A DNA stretch of 64,000 bases from Arenibacter sp040216555. Lineage in GTDB: Bacteria > Bacteroidota > Bacteroidia > Flavobacteriales > Flavobacteriaceae. Below, in pieces: positions 1 to 8,950 of the stretch (position 1 is its first letter; every line of letters starts with the position of its first letter). The translations under genes were made by a program, and so were the position numbers. The DNA lies in NCBI GenBank assembly GCA_040216555.1, contig JAVJOW010000033.1:62001-126000 (forward strand). The letters run 5' to 3'. The notes beneath the pieces were generated by a model, which saw only the letters and a list, made by a program, of their open reading frames with translations, searched no databases and had not been told where the DNA came from.

Positions 1-1067
1 ATAAGCAACAACGAAAAATTAGAACCTTAGTGGTTACCCCGACAAGGGAGTTGGCCATCCAAATCGGCGAGAGTTTTACCTCATATTCTAGATTTACAGG
101 AATAAGAAATACTGTGATTTTCGGAGGAATAAAGCAGGGAAGACAAACAGATGCCCTTAGAAAGGGAGTGGATGTAGTTATAGCTACCCCAGGAAGGTTA
201 TTGGATTTAATGAATCAAGGATTTATTTCCCTAAAGGACATAAAATATGCGGTATTGGATGAGGCCGATCAAATGTTGGACATGGGTTTCATCCATGATA
301 TCAAAAAGATTATTGCCAAACTACCGCAAAATCGTCAGTCCCTTTTCTTTTCCGCTACCATGCCACCAGCTATAGTGGAACTATCCAAAAAAATATTGGG
401 CGATTTTGACCGTGTTACCATTAAACCCCAACAGGCTACAGCTGAAAAAGTGGAACAGGGCGTTTATTTTGTTACCAAAAAAAATAAACCAAACTTATTG
501 ATCCATCTTTTGGAAAAGGATCCCAATGATTCGGCCCTTGTTTTTTCACGTACCAAACACGGTGCCAACAAAATAGTAAAACAATTGGCCAAGGCCGATA
601 TTAAGGCCGATGCCATACACGGCAATAAGTCACAGAATGCACGTCAAAAAGCTCTTGGCGATTTTAAAGAGGGGGAATTAAAGGTATTAATTGCAACCGA
701 TATTGCTGCTAGAGGAATAGATGTTGAAGAACTTTCATTGGTGATCAATTATGACCTGCCCAACGTTCCGGAAACCTATGTGCATCGAATAGGCAGAACA
801 GGCAGAGCAAGCGCCAGTGGGGTTGCACTATCGTTCTGTGATGCTGAAGAGCGACCTTACCTAAAGGATATTCAAAAATTAATAAACCAGCAGGTTCCCG
901 TTATTACGGACCACCCTTTTGTGGATGATGGATCGGAAGAGATACCCTTGGAAGAGAAAAAACATCACAACAATAGACAAAAACAAAGGACAGGACACTC
1001 CAATCCTAGAGGGGGTAGAAATAACAACCCTGGCAGAAACAGAAACAATAGACCAAAAAGGGATTGA
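1..1067 (+). CDS. DEAD-box ATP-dependent RNA helicase, RhlE-like (5' end missing)
   Basis: RNA unwinding enzyme of the DEAD-box family, probably acting in ribosome assembly or RNA turnover in the cytoplasm. The reading frame is open to the left edge (first full codon at 3), so the Q motif and Walker A lie outside the window. What remains holds motif Ia PTRELA, Ib TPGRLLD, motif II DEAD at 258-269, motif III SAT at 351-359, motif V DIAARGID and motif VI HRIGRTGR at 783-806. The C-terminus is a basic Asn/Arg/Gly-rich tail typical of RhlE-type proteins and probably contacts RNA. The GTG at 30 is an internal valine codon inside motif Ia context, not a start. The stop codon lies inside the terminator hairpin. 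Family assignment is certain; the RhlE subtype is inferred from the tail. Confidence 0.95.
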   Translation, partial: KQQRKIRTLVVTPTRELAIQIGESFTSYSRFTGIRNTVIFGGIKQGRQTDALRKGVDVVIATPGRLLDLMNQGFISLKDIKYAVLDEADQMLDMGFIHDIKKIIAKLPQNRQSLFFSATMPPAIVELSKKILGDFDRVTIKPQQATAEKVEQGVYFVTKKNKPNLLIHLLEKDPNDSALVFSRTKHGANKIVKQLAKADIKADAIHGNKSQNARQKALGDFKEGELKVLIATDIAARGIDVEELSLVINYDLPNVPETYVHRIGRTGRASASGVALSFCDAEERPYLKDIQKLINQQVPVITDHPFVDDGSEEIPLEEKKHHNNRQKQRTGHSNPRGGRNNNPGRNRNNRPKRD

Positions 1068-1092
1068 TATTAAATATCAGTTCCCTTTTTTC
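1055..1092 (+). terminator. Rho-independent terminator overlapping the helicase stop codon
   Basis: Outer stem AAAAAGGGA (1055-1063) pairs with TCCCTTTTT (1082-1090), and inner stem TGATATT (1065-1071) pairs with AATATCA (1073-1079), followed by T residues. The TGA stop at 1065-1067 sits within the hairpin. Confidence 0.75.
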
Positions 1093-1196
1093 ATTTATTT
1101 TGATGATATATACCACAAAGGATTAGTAGGTATTTAAAAAATTCAAGATATTTATTCTTTTAAAGATTTACTCTTAAAGTCAAAAATAAATATCCC

Positions 1197-2039
1197 ATGA
1201 AAAACACACTTGCTGTCCTATTAATAGGCTTGTCCCTATTTATTATTCCGAAAACCTCATTTTCCCAAACCACCAATCTTATCAGTTTTAATATTCGGTA
1301 CGACAATACTTCTGATACGATCAATAATTGGAACAAACGCAAAGCTTCAATGGCCTCATTAATTCAGCACTATGATGCCGATATTGTAGGTATCCAGGAA
1401 GGTCTGCACCATCAGGTAGATTATTTGAACAATGCCCTTAATGGTTATTCCTATGTAGGAGTAGGTCGTGACGATGGGCAACAAAAGGGAGAATACTCGG
1501 CAATTTTTTACAACAGCGATAAATTCAAAGTTCTAAAAACGAATACCTTTTGGTTATCCGAAACCCCAGAAAAAGTATCGGTGGGTTGGGATGCCTCTAT
1601 GGAGCGAATCTGCACCTATGCCTTGTTTGAAAATGTAAAAACCAAAAAACAATTCTATGTTTTTAACACACATTTCGACCATAGGGGAATGCAGGCCAGA
1701 ATAAATTCGGCCCAACTCATTTATAAAAAGATTAAGGAAATAAACACCTCCGACCTTCCTGTAATTCTAATGGGAGATCTAAATTTAACCCCGGACACCG
1801 AGCCTATACAATTCTTAAAAAATAACCTAACGGACGCAATGGGAATATCAAGGAAACCTTTCTATGGACCTATAGGTACTTTTAATGGTTTTGATCAGGA
1901 CCGGATTATGGAAAATAGAATAGACTATATCTTTGTAAATAATATTGACGTCCTGTCCTATACCCATATTGATGACAGGATGCCCAATAACATGCATATT
2001 TCGGACCATTTGCCCGTTTTGATGTCCTTAAAGGATTAA
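1197..2039 (+). CDS. Secreted endonuclease/exonuclease/phosphatase family protein
   Basis: Metal-dependent phosphodiesterase or nuclease of the EEP superfamily, 280 residues. Residues 1-24 form a signal peptide ending at SFSQ, so the enzyme is exported. The catalytic pattern is complete: N32 in SFNIRYDN, E68 in GIQEG, H159 in NTHFDHRG, D194 and N196 in MGDLN, D243 in DYIFV, and D270-H271 in SDHLPV. The family includes DNases, sphingomyelinases and sugar-phosphate or inositol phosphatases; this sequence does not decide the substrate. It stands alone between a terminated helicase gene and the PaiB-like gene 42 bp downstream. The start is the ATG that gives an intact signal peptide. Confidence 0.92.
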   Translation: MKNTLAVLLIGLSLFIIPKTSFSQTTNLISFNIRYDNTSDTINNWNKRKASMASLIQHYDADIVGIQEGLHHQVDYLNNALNGYSYVGVGRDDGQQKGEYSAIFYNSDKFKVLKTNTFWLSETPEKVSVGWDASMERICTYALFENVKTKKQFYVFNTHFDHRGMQARINSAQLIYKKIKEINTSDLPVILMGDLNLTPDTEPIQFLKNNLTDAMGISRKPFYGPIGTFNGFDQDRIMENRIDYIFVNNIDVLSYTHIDDRMPNNMHISDHLPVLMSLKD

Positions 2040-2081
2040 ATTGGGTTTAAAGTATTTGACCACTAAAGCATTACATAGAAC

Positions 2082-2690
2082 ATGTACACCCCATCCCATT
2101 ATAGAAATGAAAATCTGGATGAAGTTCGTGAATTCCTAAAGCAAAACAGCTTTGGCATTTTGATCAACCAAACCGATGGCCGTCCCTGGGCCACACATAT
2201 CCCCTTGGAATTGGATTTAGATGCCGAAGGAAATGACATATTGGTCAGTCATATCTCCAAGGCCAATCCACAATGGAAATCATTCATGGAAAATGAAGAG
2301 GTCTTAGCTATTTTTAATGGTCCGCATAGCTACGTCTCCTCGTCCTGGTATAAGGAAGAGGAAGTACCGACCTGGAACTATATTGCCGTACACGTCTACG
2401 GTAAAATACGAATACTAAATGACGAAGCGGTCTTGGATTCCCTTCATAAATTGGTGGATAAATATGAAAAAGGATCTGCCAACCCGGTTTCGATACATAA
2501 TCTGTCCCCCAAAACCATGAAACAAATTAAGGGCATTGTTGGATTCCAAATCAACATTTCAGATATTCAAGCAACTTATAAGTTATCGCAAGCAAGGCCG
2601 GAGGACCATCCAAAAATAATAGCGGAATTACAAAAGACCCATAATCCGGGTTCCCATGAAATTGCCAACATGATAAAACAAAAAAAATAA
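2082..2690 (+). CDS. FMN-binding negative transcriptional regulator family protein (PaiB-like)
   Basis: 202-residue protein of the PaiB/FMN-binding split-barrel family. It starts MYTPSHYR, the N-terminus usual for the family, and carries the WATHIPL and SSSWY...VPTWNY segments that form the flavin-binding barrel. Named members repress sporulation and protease genes in Bacillus; in other bacteria the protein may simply be a flavin-dependent enzyme, so the regulatory name is by homology only. There is no signal peptide, so it acts in the cytoplasm. It lies between an exported phosphodiesterase and rpiA on the same strand, with 45 bp before rpiA. Confidence 0.88.
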   Translation: MYTPSHYRNENLDEVREFLKQNSFGILINQTDGRPWATHIPLELDLDAEGNDILVSHISKANPQWKSFMENEEVLAIFNGPHSYVSSSWYKEEEVPTWNYIAVHVYGKIRILNDEAVLDSLHKLVDKYEKGSANPVSIHNLSPKTMKQIKGIVGFQINISDIQATYKLSQARPEDHPKIIAELQKTHNPGSHEIANMIKQKK

Positions 2691-2735
2691 CAACAGAATA
2701 GTTTTTAATTTTTTTTTTACACAATTATAAGAGAA

Positions 2736-3410
2736 ATGAACCTGGATAGAGAAAAACAACTTGCAGCCAAAGAGGCCGTAAAATATGTTAAAAGTGGCAT
2801 GACAGTGGGTTTGGGAACAGGCTCCACTGCAGCCCACATGGTTAAGGAATTAGGCCAATTAGTACAAAACGGACTGGAAATAGTTGGGGTGCCTTCCTCT
2901 GAAAACACCAAAAAATTGGCAATGGAATTGGGAATTCCCCTTACTACCTTGGAAAAAACAAACACTATTGATGTATATATTGATGGTGCCGATGAATTTG
3001 ACCCTTATATGCAACTTATAAAAGGTGGTGGTGGTGCCCTATTAAGGGAAAAAATATTAACCTATAATTCCGATTATGTCATTATTATTGCCGATTCCCA
3101 GAAAGAAGTAAAAAGGTTGGGCGATTTTAAACTCCCCGTGGAAACCATTCCTTTTGCTACCAAAAAAATTGAGCAGTCGCTTGAAAAAATGGGACTACAG
3201 CCAAAATTAAGAGTAAAGGATAGTGAAAATTTTGTTACCGATGAGGGCAACTTTATTTTGGACCTTAATATTGAACATATTTCAAATATCCAATTATTGG
3301 AAACCAAACTAAAACAAATTCCGGGTGTTGTGGAAACCGGCCTATTTTTGGACATGGCAGATATCATAATAATAGGACAGGGAGAAACCACCATTACCCT
3401 AAAGAAATAA
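2736..3410 (+). CDS. rpiA: Ribose-5-phosphate isomerase A
   Basis: Interconverts ribose 5-phosphate and ribulose 5-phosphate in the non-oxidative pentose phosphate pathway. At 224 residues it matches the usual family length. Phosphate-binding GLGTGSTA (25-32), DGADEFD (83-89) and KGGGG (96-100) followed by LLREK are all present, so the catalytic aspartates D83 and D86, K96 and E105 are conserved. It is cytoplasmic and monocistronic in appearance, with a strong palindromic terminator just downstream. Confidence 0.97.
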   Translation: MNLDREKQLAAKEAVKYVKSGMTVGLGTGSTAAHMVKELGQLVQNGLEIVGVPSSENTKKLAMELGIPLTTLEKTNTIDVYIDGADEFDPYMQLIKGGGGALLREKILTYNSDYVIIIADSQKEVKRLGDFKLPVETIPFATKKIEQSLEKMGLQPKLRVKDSENFVTDEGNFILDLNIEHISNIQLLETKLKQIPGVVETGLFLDMADIIIIGQGETTITLKK

Positions 3411-3463
3411 GTAGGCACAAACATTTTTATATACCTACCTTTCCCTATAACTAGAAATTTTCA

Positions 3464-3503
3464 AAAGAAAAACCTATAATGTCGACATTATAGGTTTTTC
3501 TTT
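3464..3503. terminator. Bidirectional terminator: 40-bp perfect palindrome
   Basis: Every base from 3464 to 3503 pairs with its mirror position around the central GTCGAC, with A-rich and T-rich ends. It separates convergent rpiA (+) and the 3532-4320 gene (-) and can terminate both. Confidence 0.85.
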
Positions 3504-3531
3504 ATGTGGTCCGACAAACTATGATCAATGT

Positions 3532-4320
3532 TTAACGGACTTTTCTGATCAAATTGGCCATATAAACATATTTCATATCCCTTAGCGCTATGGCATCCTG
3601 CATTGCTTTGGTGGAGGCCGGCGTTGCCCCCTCACCCCAATTAATATTTTGGTTCAAGGCCTGCTTGTAATCCTTGAACATACTCACGGTCATATGCGAA
3701 GCATAGGTATCACTTCCTATTGGAGAAATAAACCGTATTAGACCCCAATTGGCCTTTCCACCAGAGTCGACGACTTTTTGGTGGATCGGCAGGAAGATTT
3801 CCCTCTCCGCTTTTTCATAAGGATCATAATCCATTAAACCTACCTTCATCATATCCATTTGGGCTACTGTACCTATTGGCATATCAAATTCCCCATTGGT
3901 CGTGGCAATTTCCTCTGAAAATATTCTAACAGCCAAGTCCCGTGTTGCCGAGGAGTGGTTTAATTTTTTATTAAGATCTGCTTCGGACATGTTTGGATAG
4001 GCGGCCTTGGCCCTATCCATAATATGTACCCAACTGCTACCATCCATCATTTTCACAGGGTCATTGTAAACTGTCACAGTCAGGTATTGATAACCTTGCT
4101 GTGTTCCTCCAGGGCTCAGGGCCCATAGATCCCAACCGCTAATATCACCAGCTTTTACGCGCTGGGCCTGAATTTTCTCCCAAAACTCTTCGGTTGCGCT
4201 ATACTCCGCTTCCTGCTCATTGTCCACTTGCATAAACTCAAAAAGCAAGTACAATTTTTCTTGGGCCACACTCATGTTGCCCATCATCAATAATGCGATA
4301 AGAATTAATAAATTTTTCAT
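3532..4320 (-). CDS. Exported protein of unknown function
   Basis: 262 residues with a clear signal peptide (MKNLLILIALLMMGNMSVAQ), so it is periplasmic or secreted. I do not recognise a named family with certainty. The mature part looks like two similar halves, each opening with a beta-strand-like segment (LYLLFEFMQVD; VAQMDMMKVGL), then a helical stretch and a second strand-like segment ending in an aromatic-rich run (YQYLTVTVYND; YASHMTVSMFKD). This suggests tandem ferredoxin-like or dimeric alpha/beta-barrel domains of the NIPSNAP/antibiotic-monooxygenase type; that is inference. Proteins at 8007 and 8951 have a similar build. It is convergent with rpiA and lies just downstream of the two-component genes on the same strand. 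Confidence 0.85.
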   Translation of the reverse strand: MKNLLILIALLMMGNMSVAQEKLYLLFEFMQVDNEQEAEYSATEEFWEKIQAQRVKAGDISGWDLWALSPGGTQQGYQYLTVTVYNDPVKMMDGSSWVHIMDRAKAAYPNMSEADLNKKLNHSSATRDLAVRIFSEEIATTNGEFDMPIGTVAQMDMMKVGLMDYDPYEKAEREIFLPIHQKVVDSGGKANWGLIRFISPIGSDTYASHMTVSMFKDYKQALNQNINWGEGATPASTKAMQDAIALRDMKYVYMANLIRKVR

Positions 4321-4536
4321 AATAATCAGGTGTTTTGGATTAATAAAGTTCTTTCGAGATTATTAACTCTACAGAAAGTCAATACCCAAAAATGAACTTG
4401 GTGATAAGGTTGGCTTGAACCGTATGTTGCGTTATATTAATCTATAAATCACAAATAATGCAGGAGGAAAGGACGAATTAAGGCAATTAATGTCCGTATA
4501 CAAACTTAAATTTACCCAAGGTTCGAATTAACTTGG

Positions 4537-5271
4537 TTAAATGGTGTGCAGATGTTTTAGTAGATGTTCCTTAAAGGATTTACTTAGGGGAATAACTTTC
4601 CTGTTTATTTCCAGATGGTTATCAGCAACCACATCCAATTTGGAGATATTGACCATATAAGATCTATGGACCCTAAGAAACATATGGCTTTTCATTTCAT
4701 TTTCCACTACCTTAAGGGTGGTACTCACCAAATAATTTCCAGTTGAAGTGACTATGTTGCTATAATTCCTATCCGCCTCTATGTATAAAATATCATCCAG
4801 AAGCAGTTTTACCATTTTTCCATTATGTCTAACAAAAATTCGATCCAAAAGCACCTCCAAATTCTCAGATACCTCATTGGTATCCATATCATTATCCTTT
4901 ATTTGATCTACCACCAAGGCAATTGTCCGCTGCAGATTTAAGCTATTAAATGGTTTTGAAATAAATGCATGCGGTCGAGTGGCCTTGGCCTTGGCAAAAG
5001 TAGCCTCGTCACTATTGGCCGTGAGATAGATAATGGGAATCTTTTTGTTTTTCTGTATTTGTTCAGCTGCTTCAATACCATTTATATTGCCCCTTAAGTT
5101 AATATCCAACAATATAATATCTGGACAATTGGCGGTGGCATGTAAAATTGCCTCCTCTCCCCTAGTTTCGATCCCCATTACCTCATAACCCAAATTGGAG
5201 AGTTGCAAAGAAATATTGGCAGCGATGATCATATCATCCTCTACAATTAAAATACGGGTCTTTTGTTCCAT
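4537..5271 (-). CDS. LytTR-type response regulator
   Basis: 244 residues: an N-terminal receiver domain (about 5-120) with acidic D12-D13, phosphoacceptor D56 in LLDINLRG and a KPF lysine near 107, followed by a LytTR DNA-binding domain (about 145-242, ILYIEADRNYSNIV ... MFLRVHRSYMVN). LytTR proteins bind short direct repeats upstream of their targets. It starts two bases after the stop of the histidine kinase gene, so the two are one transcript and very likely one signalling pair. The divergent gene run beginning at 7410 and the exported protein at 3532 are the nearest candidate targets. Confidence 0.95.
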   Translation of the reverse strand: MEQKTRILIVEDDMIIAANISLQLSNLGYEVMGIETRGEEAILHATANCPDIILLDINLRGNINGIEAAEQIQKNKKIPIIYLTANSDEATFAKAKATRPHAFISKPFNSLNLQRTIALVVDQIKDNDMDTNEVSENLEVLLDRIFVRHNGKMVKLLLDDILYIEADRNYSNIVTSTGNYLVSTTLKVVENEMKSHMFLRVHRSYMVNISKLDVVADNHLEINRKVIPLSKSFKEHLLKHLHTI

Positions 5272-5273
5272 AA

Positions 5274-7238
5274 TTAAGCTGCTTTATGGTGTTGAAATTC
5301 GAAAGAAACCGAAGTCCCTTTATCTTGATTAAGAACCATTTTACCATCCAATTGCTTGGTTAATAACGATATCAATTGGGTACCAAATCCTGTACCATGG
5401 GTTTGATTTCCTTTAATGATACCTATACCATTATCCGTAACAGTGAGTTCCAAATGTGCAGGCTTCTGGACCAAACTAATTGTGATTACACCATTAAGAC
5501 TATTGGGAAAGGCATATTTTAAAGAATTCGTAATCAACTCGTTAACTATTAATCCTATGGGGGTTGCTATGTCTACATTTAGTTCTATCTCCTCCATGTC
5601 ATAAACCATAACTATTTTTTGTCCCGCACCGAAGGATTGCAATACATAATCCCCTAAGATCTTGAAATAATTTTTCATCTCAATGCTTCCTAAATTCTTT
5701 CCCTGATACAAATTTTGATGGATCATACTCATGCTCTGAATCCGATTTTGGATTTGGTGCATATTCTCCTTAATTTTTTTATCCTCTATATGGGTAGATT
5801 GGAGTGAAAGCAAACTGGAGACCACCTCGAGGTTATTCTTTACCCGGTGATGGATTTCCTTAATAAGAAATTCCTTTTCCTGGTTTTGTTGTTGAAGTAG
5901 TTTATTCTTCCTGCGGTTAATTCTAATAGCTACAAAGCCCATGATCAAGAGAAACAATAATAATCCCGTGATCGTGGAAGTTAACATCTGATTGCTCTTT
6001 TGCTTGCGGATGGTACCCTGTTGGAGAAGTATGGTGTCCTCCTTCTGTGCAACTTCAAATTCGGTTTGTAGCAGGGCTATTCGTTGATCGGATTCTGCCG
6101 TAAAAATCTCCTGCTTTAACCCGTCATACTTTGAAAAGGCTTTATAGGCTTCCATATAATCGTGGTCTCCCGCGAAAGCCTTTCCCAAAGCTTCATACAC
6201 CTGACTCAAATAAAATTCGTCTCCAAATTCGGTGGTCGCCACATCTAGGGATGTCTTAAGGCTTTCTATGGCGTATTTATATTTTCCCTGGAGATTTTGC
6301 AGTTTCCCAATAGAAAGCCAAGATCGCATCAGCATAAAGTCGTTATCCAGTAAGGTCGCATACTTAACCGCATTGATACCGGCACTTTCTGCTTTGCTGT
6401 ACTGACCTAAATAGGCGTAAAGATCTACGAGGGAGATATAGACATCGCTTAAATTATTATAAAATCCGTAGCGTTCACCAATGGCCAATGAATGTTCGTA
6501 ATATTTTAAAGCCTCTTCATGTCTATTCAGTTTTAAGTAGTTGTTGGCCACCACATAAAGGGTAAAATCATAATCAAGGTCAATAATCTCCCGTTCCTCA
6601 AAAATGACAATGGATTTAATACCATATTTTAAACCCTTATCATATTTTGCCTGTTTCCAAAAAATATTACTTAAGTCACTGTAAGCCAATGCAATAGCCT
6701 TTTTATCATGTAAATCCTCTCCTAACCGCAGTGCTTCCACGGCATAATCGGCAGCCCTTGCGAGCTGCCCCCGGCGTTCATAAACATAGCCCAATTGCGT
6801 ATTTAAAAAAGGGAGGTCTTTTTTCAGCACCTTAGCTTTGGCCTCTTCCAAAACGGCTTGGGCTTCATCCAGTTTTTCCATTCGCAATAAAATGGCACCC
6901 TGGGTAATTTGAAATCTACCATGCCAAAGCATATCTTCTTTTGCCAAGGTACACTTTAATCCTTCCTCAGTAAAAATTAAGGCCTTTGTTAAATTACGGG
7001 TATGCCAATAATAAGCAAGGTCGTTCAACATTTCGAACTGTAGGCTATCAGTCGGTGCCCGTAAATAGGAATTCTCCAAATGTTGTAGATAGGAAACTCC
7101 AAAATTATCGGTATCCACAAATACTTTTTCATAGGGAGTCTCTCTGTTAAAGTCTATGAGTTGACCATATAGCACAGGGCTGCTAAGAATAATTGCCAAA
7201 ATTGCTGTCAAGAGATTTTTGCCCATTTTTTTAAACAA
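5274..7238 (-). CDS. TPR-containing sensor histidine kinase (HisKA_2/HWE-like)
   Basis: 654 residues. An N-terminal signal-like segment (1-26) leads into a periplasmic region of tetratricopeptide repeats (about 50-390), then one membrane segment (about 416-436), a short coiled coil and the kinase core. The phosphoacceptor is in EIHHRVKNNLEVV (about residue 462), a HisKA_2 signature. The ATPase domain has the N box NELITNSLKYAF, the G1 box DNGIGI and a GTGFG box. This layout is common in Bacteroidota, where the repeats probably bind a partner protein or ligand. It is the first gene of the pair with the LytTR regulator; a 170-bp divergent intergenic region lies between it and the cluster at 7410. 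Confidence 0.94.
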   Translation of the reverse strand: MFKKMGKNLLTAILAIILSSPVLYGQLIDFNRETPYEKVFVDTDNFGVSYLQHLENSYLRAPTDSLQFEMLNDLAYYWHTRNLTKALIFTEEGLKCTLAKEDMLWHGRFQITQGAILLRMEKLDEAQAVLEEAKAKVLKKDLPFLNTQLGYVYERRGQLARAADYAVEALRLGEDLHDKKAIALAYSDLSNIFWKQAKYDKGLKYGIKSIVIFEEREIIDLDYDFTLYVVANNYLKLNRHEEALKYYEHSLAIGERYGFYNNLSDVYISLVDLYAYLGQYSKAESAGINAVKYATLLDNDFMLMRSWLSIGKLQNLQGKYKYAIESLKTSLDVATTEFGDEFYLSQVYEALGKAFAGDHDYMEAYKAFSKYDGLKQEIFTAESDQRIALLQTEFEVAQKEDTILLQQGTIRKQKSNQMLTSTITGLLLFLLIMGFVAIRINRRKNKLLQQQNQEKEFLIKEIHHRVKNNLEVVSSLLSLQSTHIEDKKIKENMHQIQNRIQSMSMIHQNLYQGKNLGSIEMKNYFKILGDYVLQSFGAGQKIVMVYDMEEIELNVDIATPIGLIVNELITNSLKYAFPNSLNGVITISLVQKPAHLELTVTDNGIGIIKGNQTHGTGFGTQLISLLTKQLDGKMVLNQDKGTSVSFEFQHHKAA

Positions 7239-7409
7239 TGATATACCTTAAAAATCCGGGGATGATCAAGATACGATATTATTGGCATTAATCACAGGCT
7301 AAATAAAACTAGTTGTTCGGACATTAAAACAAGGACTCCGTCCCCATCAAATTGATAATCAACATAAAAACCTATTAATTAGTTCTAGGCATAGAGTTAT
7401 TTGAAAGAC

Positions 7410-7949
7410 ATGAAATCACCAATAATATTTTTAATTTTTATGGTTATAGGTTGTATTTCATGTAAAAACAACCAGGTTAAAGAGAGCAATGAAACCATTG
7501 AAATGTCCAGTAGCAACAATATGGTCGCTACTAAAAATAAACTGGAAACAACTATAAAGGCCTATCTGAACCTTAAGGGTGAAAAAGAAATTGATAGTCT
7601 GGTAACCGAAGATTTTTTACGAAACATGAACGGAATACCCGTGGTTACCAATAAAAGAGAGTTAAAAGCAAAATTTAACCTATATGGCACTGGATTCCCA
7701 GATTATGATATAAAATTGAAAAATAGCCTTGTTTGTGATAACCAAGGGTATGTTGACTGGATATTTTCAGGGACCAATACTGGCCAATTTGCTGAAGTAA
7801 TGGCTACAGGTAAAAAAGTAAAAGTAAATGGATTTTCACATCTATATTTTAATGAGGAGGGTAGAATATACCGAGAAGATATTTTTTACAATGAATTGGA
7901 ATTTTTACAGCAAATGGGGTACTCCCTAAAAGCACCTATTCTGAAATAG
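7410..7949 (+). CDS. SnoaL-like (ester cyclase family) lipoprotein
   Basis: 179-residue lipoprotein with one NTF2/SnoaL-like domain. The start at ATG 7410 is preferred over the in-frame TTG at 7401 because it gives a normal lipoprotein signal (MKSPIIFLIFMVIGCISC). The domain runs from about 45 to 175 and ends in a motif shared with two other genes here: EDIFYNELEFLQQMGYSL. SnoaL relatives close rings or hydrolyse polyketide and aromatic substrates, but the fold is also used as a plain binding module. The lipid anchor puts it in the periplasm or on the outer membrane. It is the first gene of a 13-gene plus-strand run and is divergent from the kinase gene. Confidence 0.88.
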   Translation: MKSPIIFLIFMVIGCISCKNNQVKESNETIEMSSSNNMVATKNKLETTIKAYLNLKGEKEIDSLVTEDFLRNMNGIPVVTNKRELKAKFNLYGTGFPDYDIKLKNSLVCDNQGYVDWIFSGTNTGQFAEVMATGKKVKVNGFSHLYFNEEGRIYREDIFYNELEFLQQMGYSLKAPILK

Positions 7950-8006
7950 CTCAACATATGAACTCCCCTGTAAAATAAATATCTAAACCATAAATCAACA
8001 AATAAA

Positions 8007-8774
8007 ATGAGAGCACTAAGAAAAACAATTTTTATTGCGCTGGCAGTAGCACTATTACCGCTTACAAGCACAGCACAGGGCGAAAAAAACCAGGCCTATT
8101 ACATTCATGAGGATCAGGTGAAACCTTCCAAAATCCATGATTATGACATGGTTTCAAAAGATTTTAAAGAAGCCTGTATAAAACATAATATTCAGGACAT
8201 GAGCTGGCAGGTAGGTTCCACCGATTCCGGAAGGTACTTTAACATTTCCCCAATAGAAAATATGGCGGAATTGGACAAAAACGTTATGGCTCCCTTAGCA
8301 GAAAAAATGGGAGAGGAAGCTTTTAGAAATATTTTTAAGCGGTATAATGAATGTTATGACAAACATGGTGATTACGTGATTTATCTAAACAAGGAACTCA
8401 CTTATATGCCCCAAGGCATTAGCACAACCACCGAGGGACAGAACTATAGAAAATGGCATTTCTTGCACGTTACCCCCAGCAACATTCAAAATCTTAAGGG
8501 AAAATTGAAAGAATTAAAAGCCCTTTATACTTCAAAGGGATCCAAGGAGTACTATCGCATATACCACAATGGGTTTGGAAATATGGGCGATTACTATCTT
8601 GCTGTAATTTCAGCAGTAGACGCAGAGGACTATGCTAAAAAATCCAAGGAAAACGAAGCCTTATTGGGTGAAGAAGGGAAAAAACTTTTTGATGAAATGT
8701 TCAGTTACGTCCTAAAATATGAAACGGAGACCGGACAAATGCATCCCGATTTAGCCTATACACCATCAAATTAA
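8007..8774 (+). CDS. Exported protein of unknown function, two-domain
   Basis: 255 residues with a signal peptide ending near TSTAQG. I do not recognise a named family. The mature sequence shows two strand-helix-strand blocks (NQAYYIHEDQVKPSKIHDY ...; RKWHFLHVTPSNIQNLKGKL ... MGDYYLAVISAVDAEDYAKK), which suggests a tandem dimeric alpha/beta-barrel or ferredoxin-like fold, as in the 3532-4320 protein. This is inference from pattern only. It follows the SnoaL-like lipoprotein by 57 bp and is followed by a 176-bp gap holding an inverted repeat. Confidence 0.82.
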   Translation: MRALRKTIFIALAVALLPLTSTAQGEKNQAYYIHEDQVKPSKIHDYDMVSKDFKEACIKHNIQDMSWQVGSTDSGRYFNISPIENMAELDKNVMAPLAEKMGEEAFRNIFKRYNECYDKHGDYVIYLNKELTYMPQGISTTTEGQNYRKWHFLHVTPSNIQNLKGKLKELKALYTSKGSKEYYRIYHNGFGNMGDYYLAVISAVDAEDYAKKSKENEALLGEEGKKLFDEMFSYVLKYETETGQMHPDLAYTPSN

Positions 8775-8780
8775 ATTCAT

Positions 8781-8906
8781 AAACAGGTAGGCACAAGGTT
8801 TCAAAGAAATCTTAGGGTAACCAGTAGTTTGCAGATTTTCAATTTGAATTAGCAATTTCCTAAAGAAAATAGACCAAACCATTACTACAGCCCCCCCTAC
8901 CTGTTT
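8781..8906. repeat. 11-bp inverted repeat pair spanning an intergenic gap
   Basis: AAACAGGTAGG at 8781-8791 is the exact reverse complement of CCTACCTGTTT at 8896-8906, 104 bases apart, filling the gap between the genes at 8007 and 8951. It could be the base of a long hairpin, an attenuator or the end repeats of a small element; I see no target duplication. Confidence 0.5.
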
Positions 8907-8950
8907 TTAAAACAAGAAAAAGGAGAATAATAACAAATAAAAACAACAGT

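Noticed and set aside
8781..8906. MITE with terminal inverted repeats
   Set aside because: No target-site duplication at the ends and no second copy in the window.
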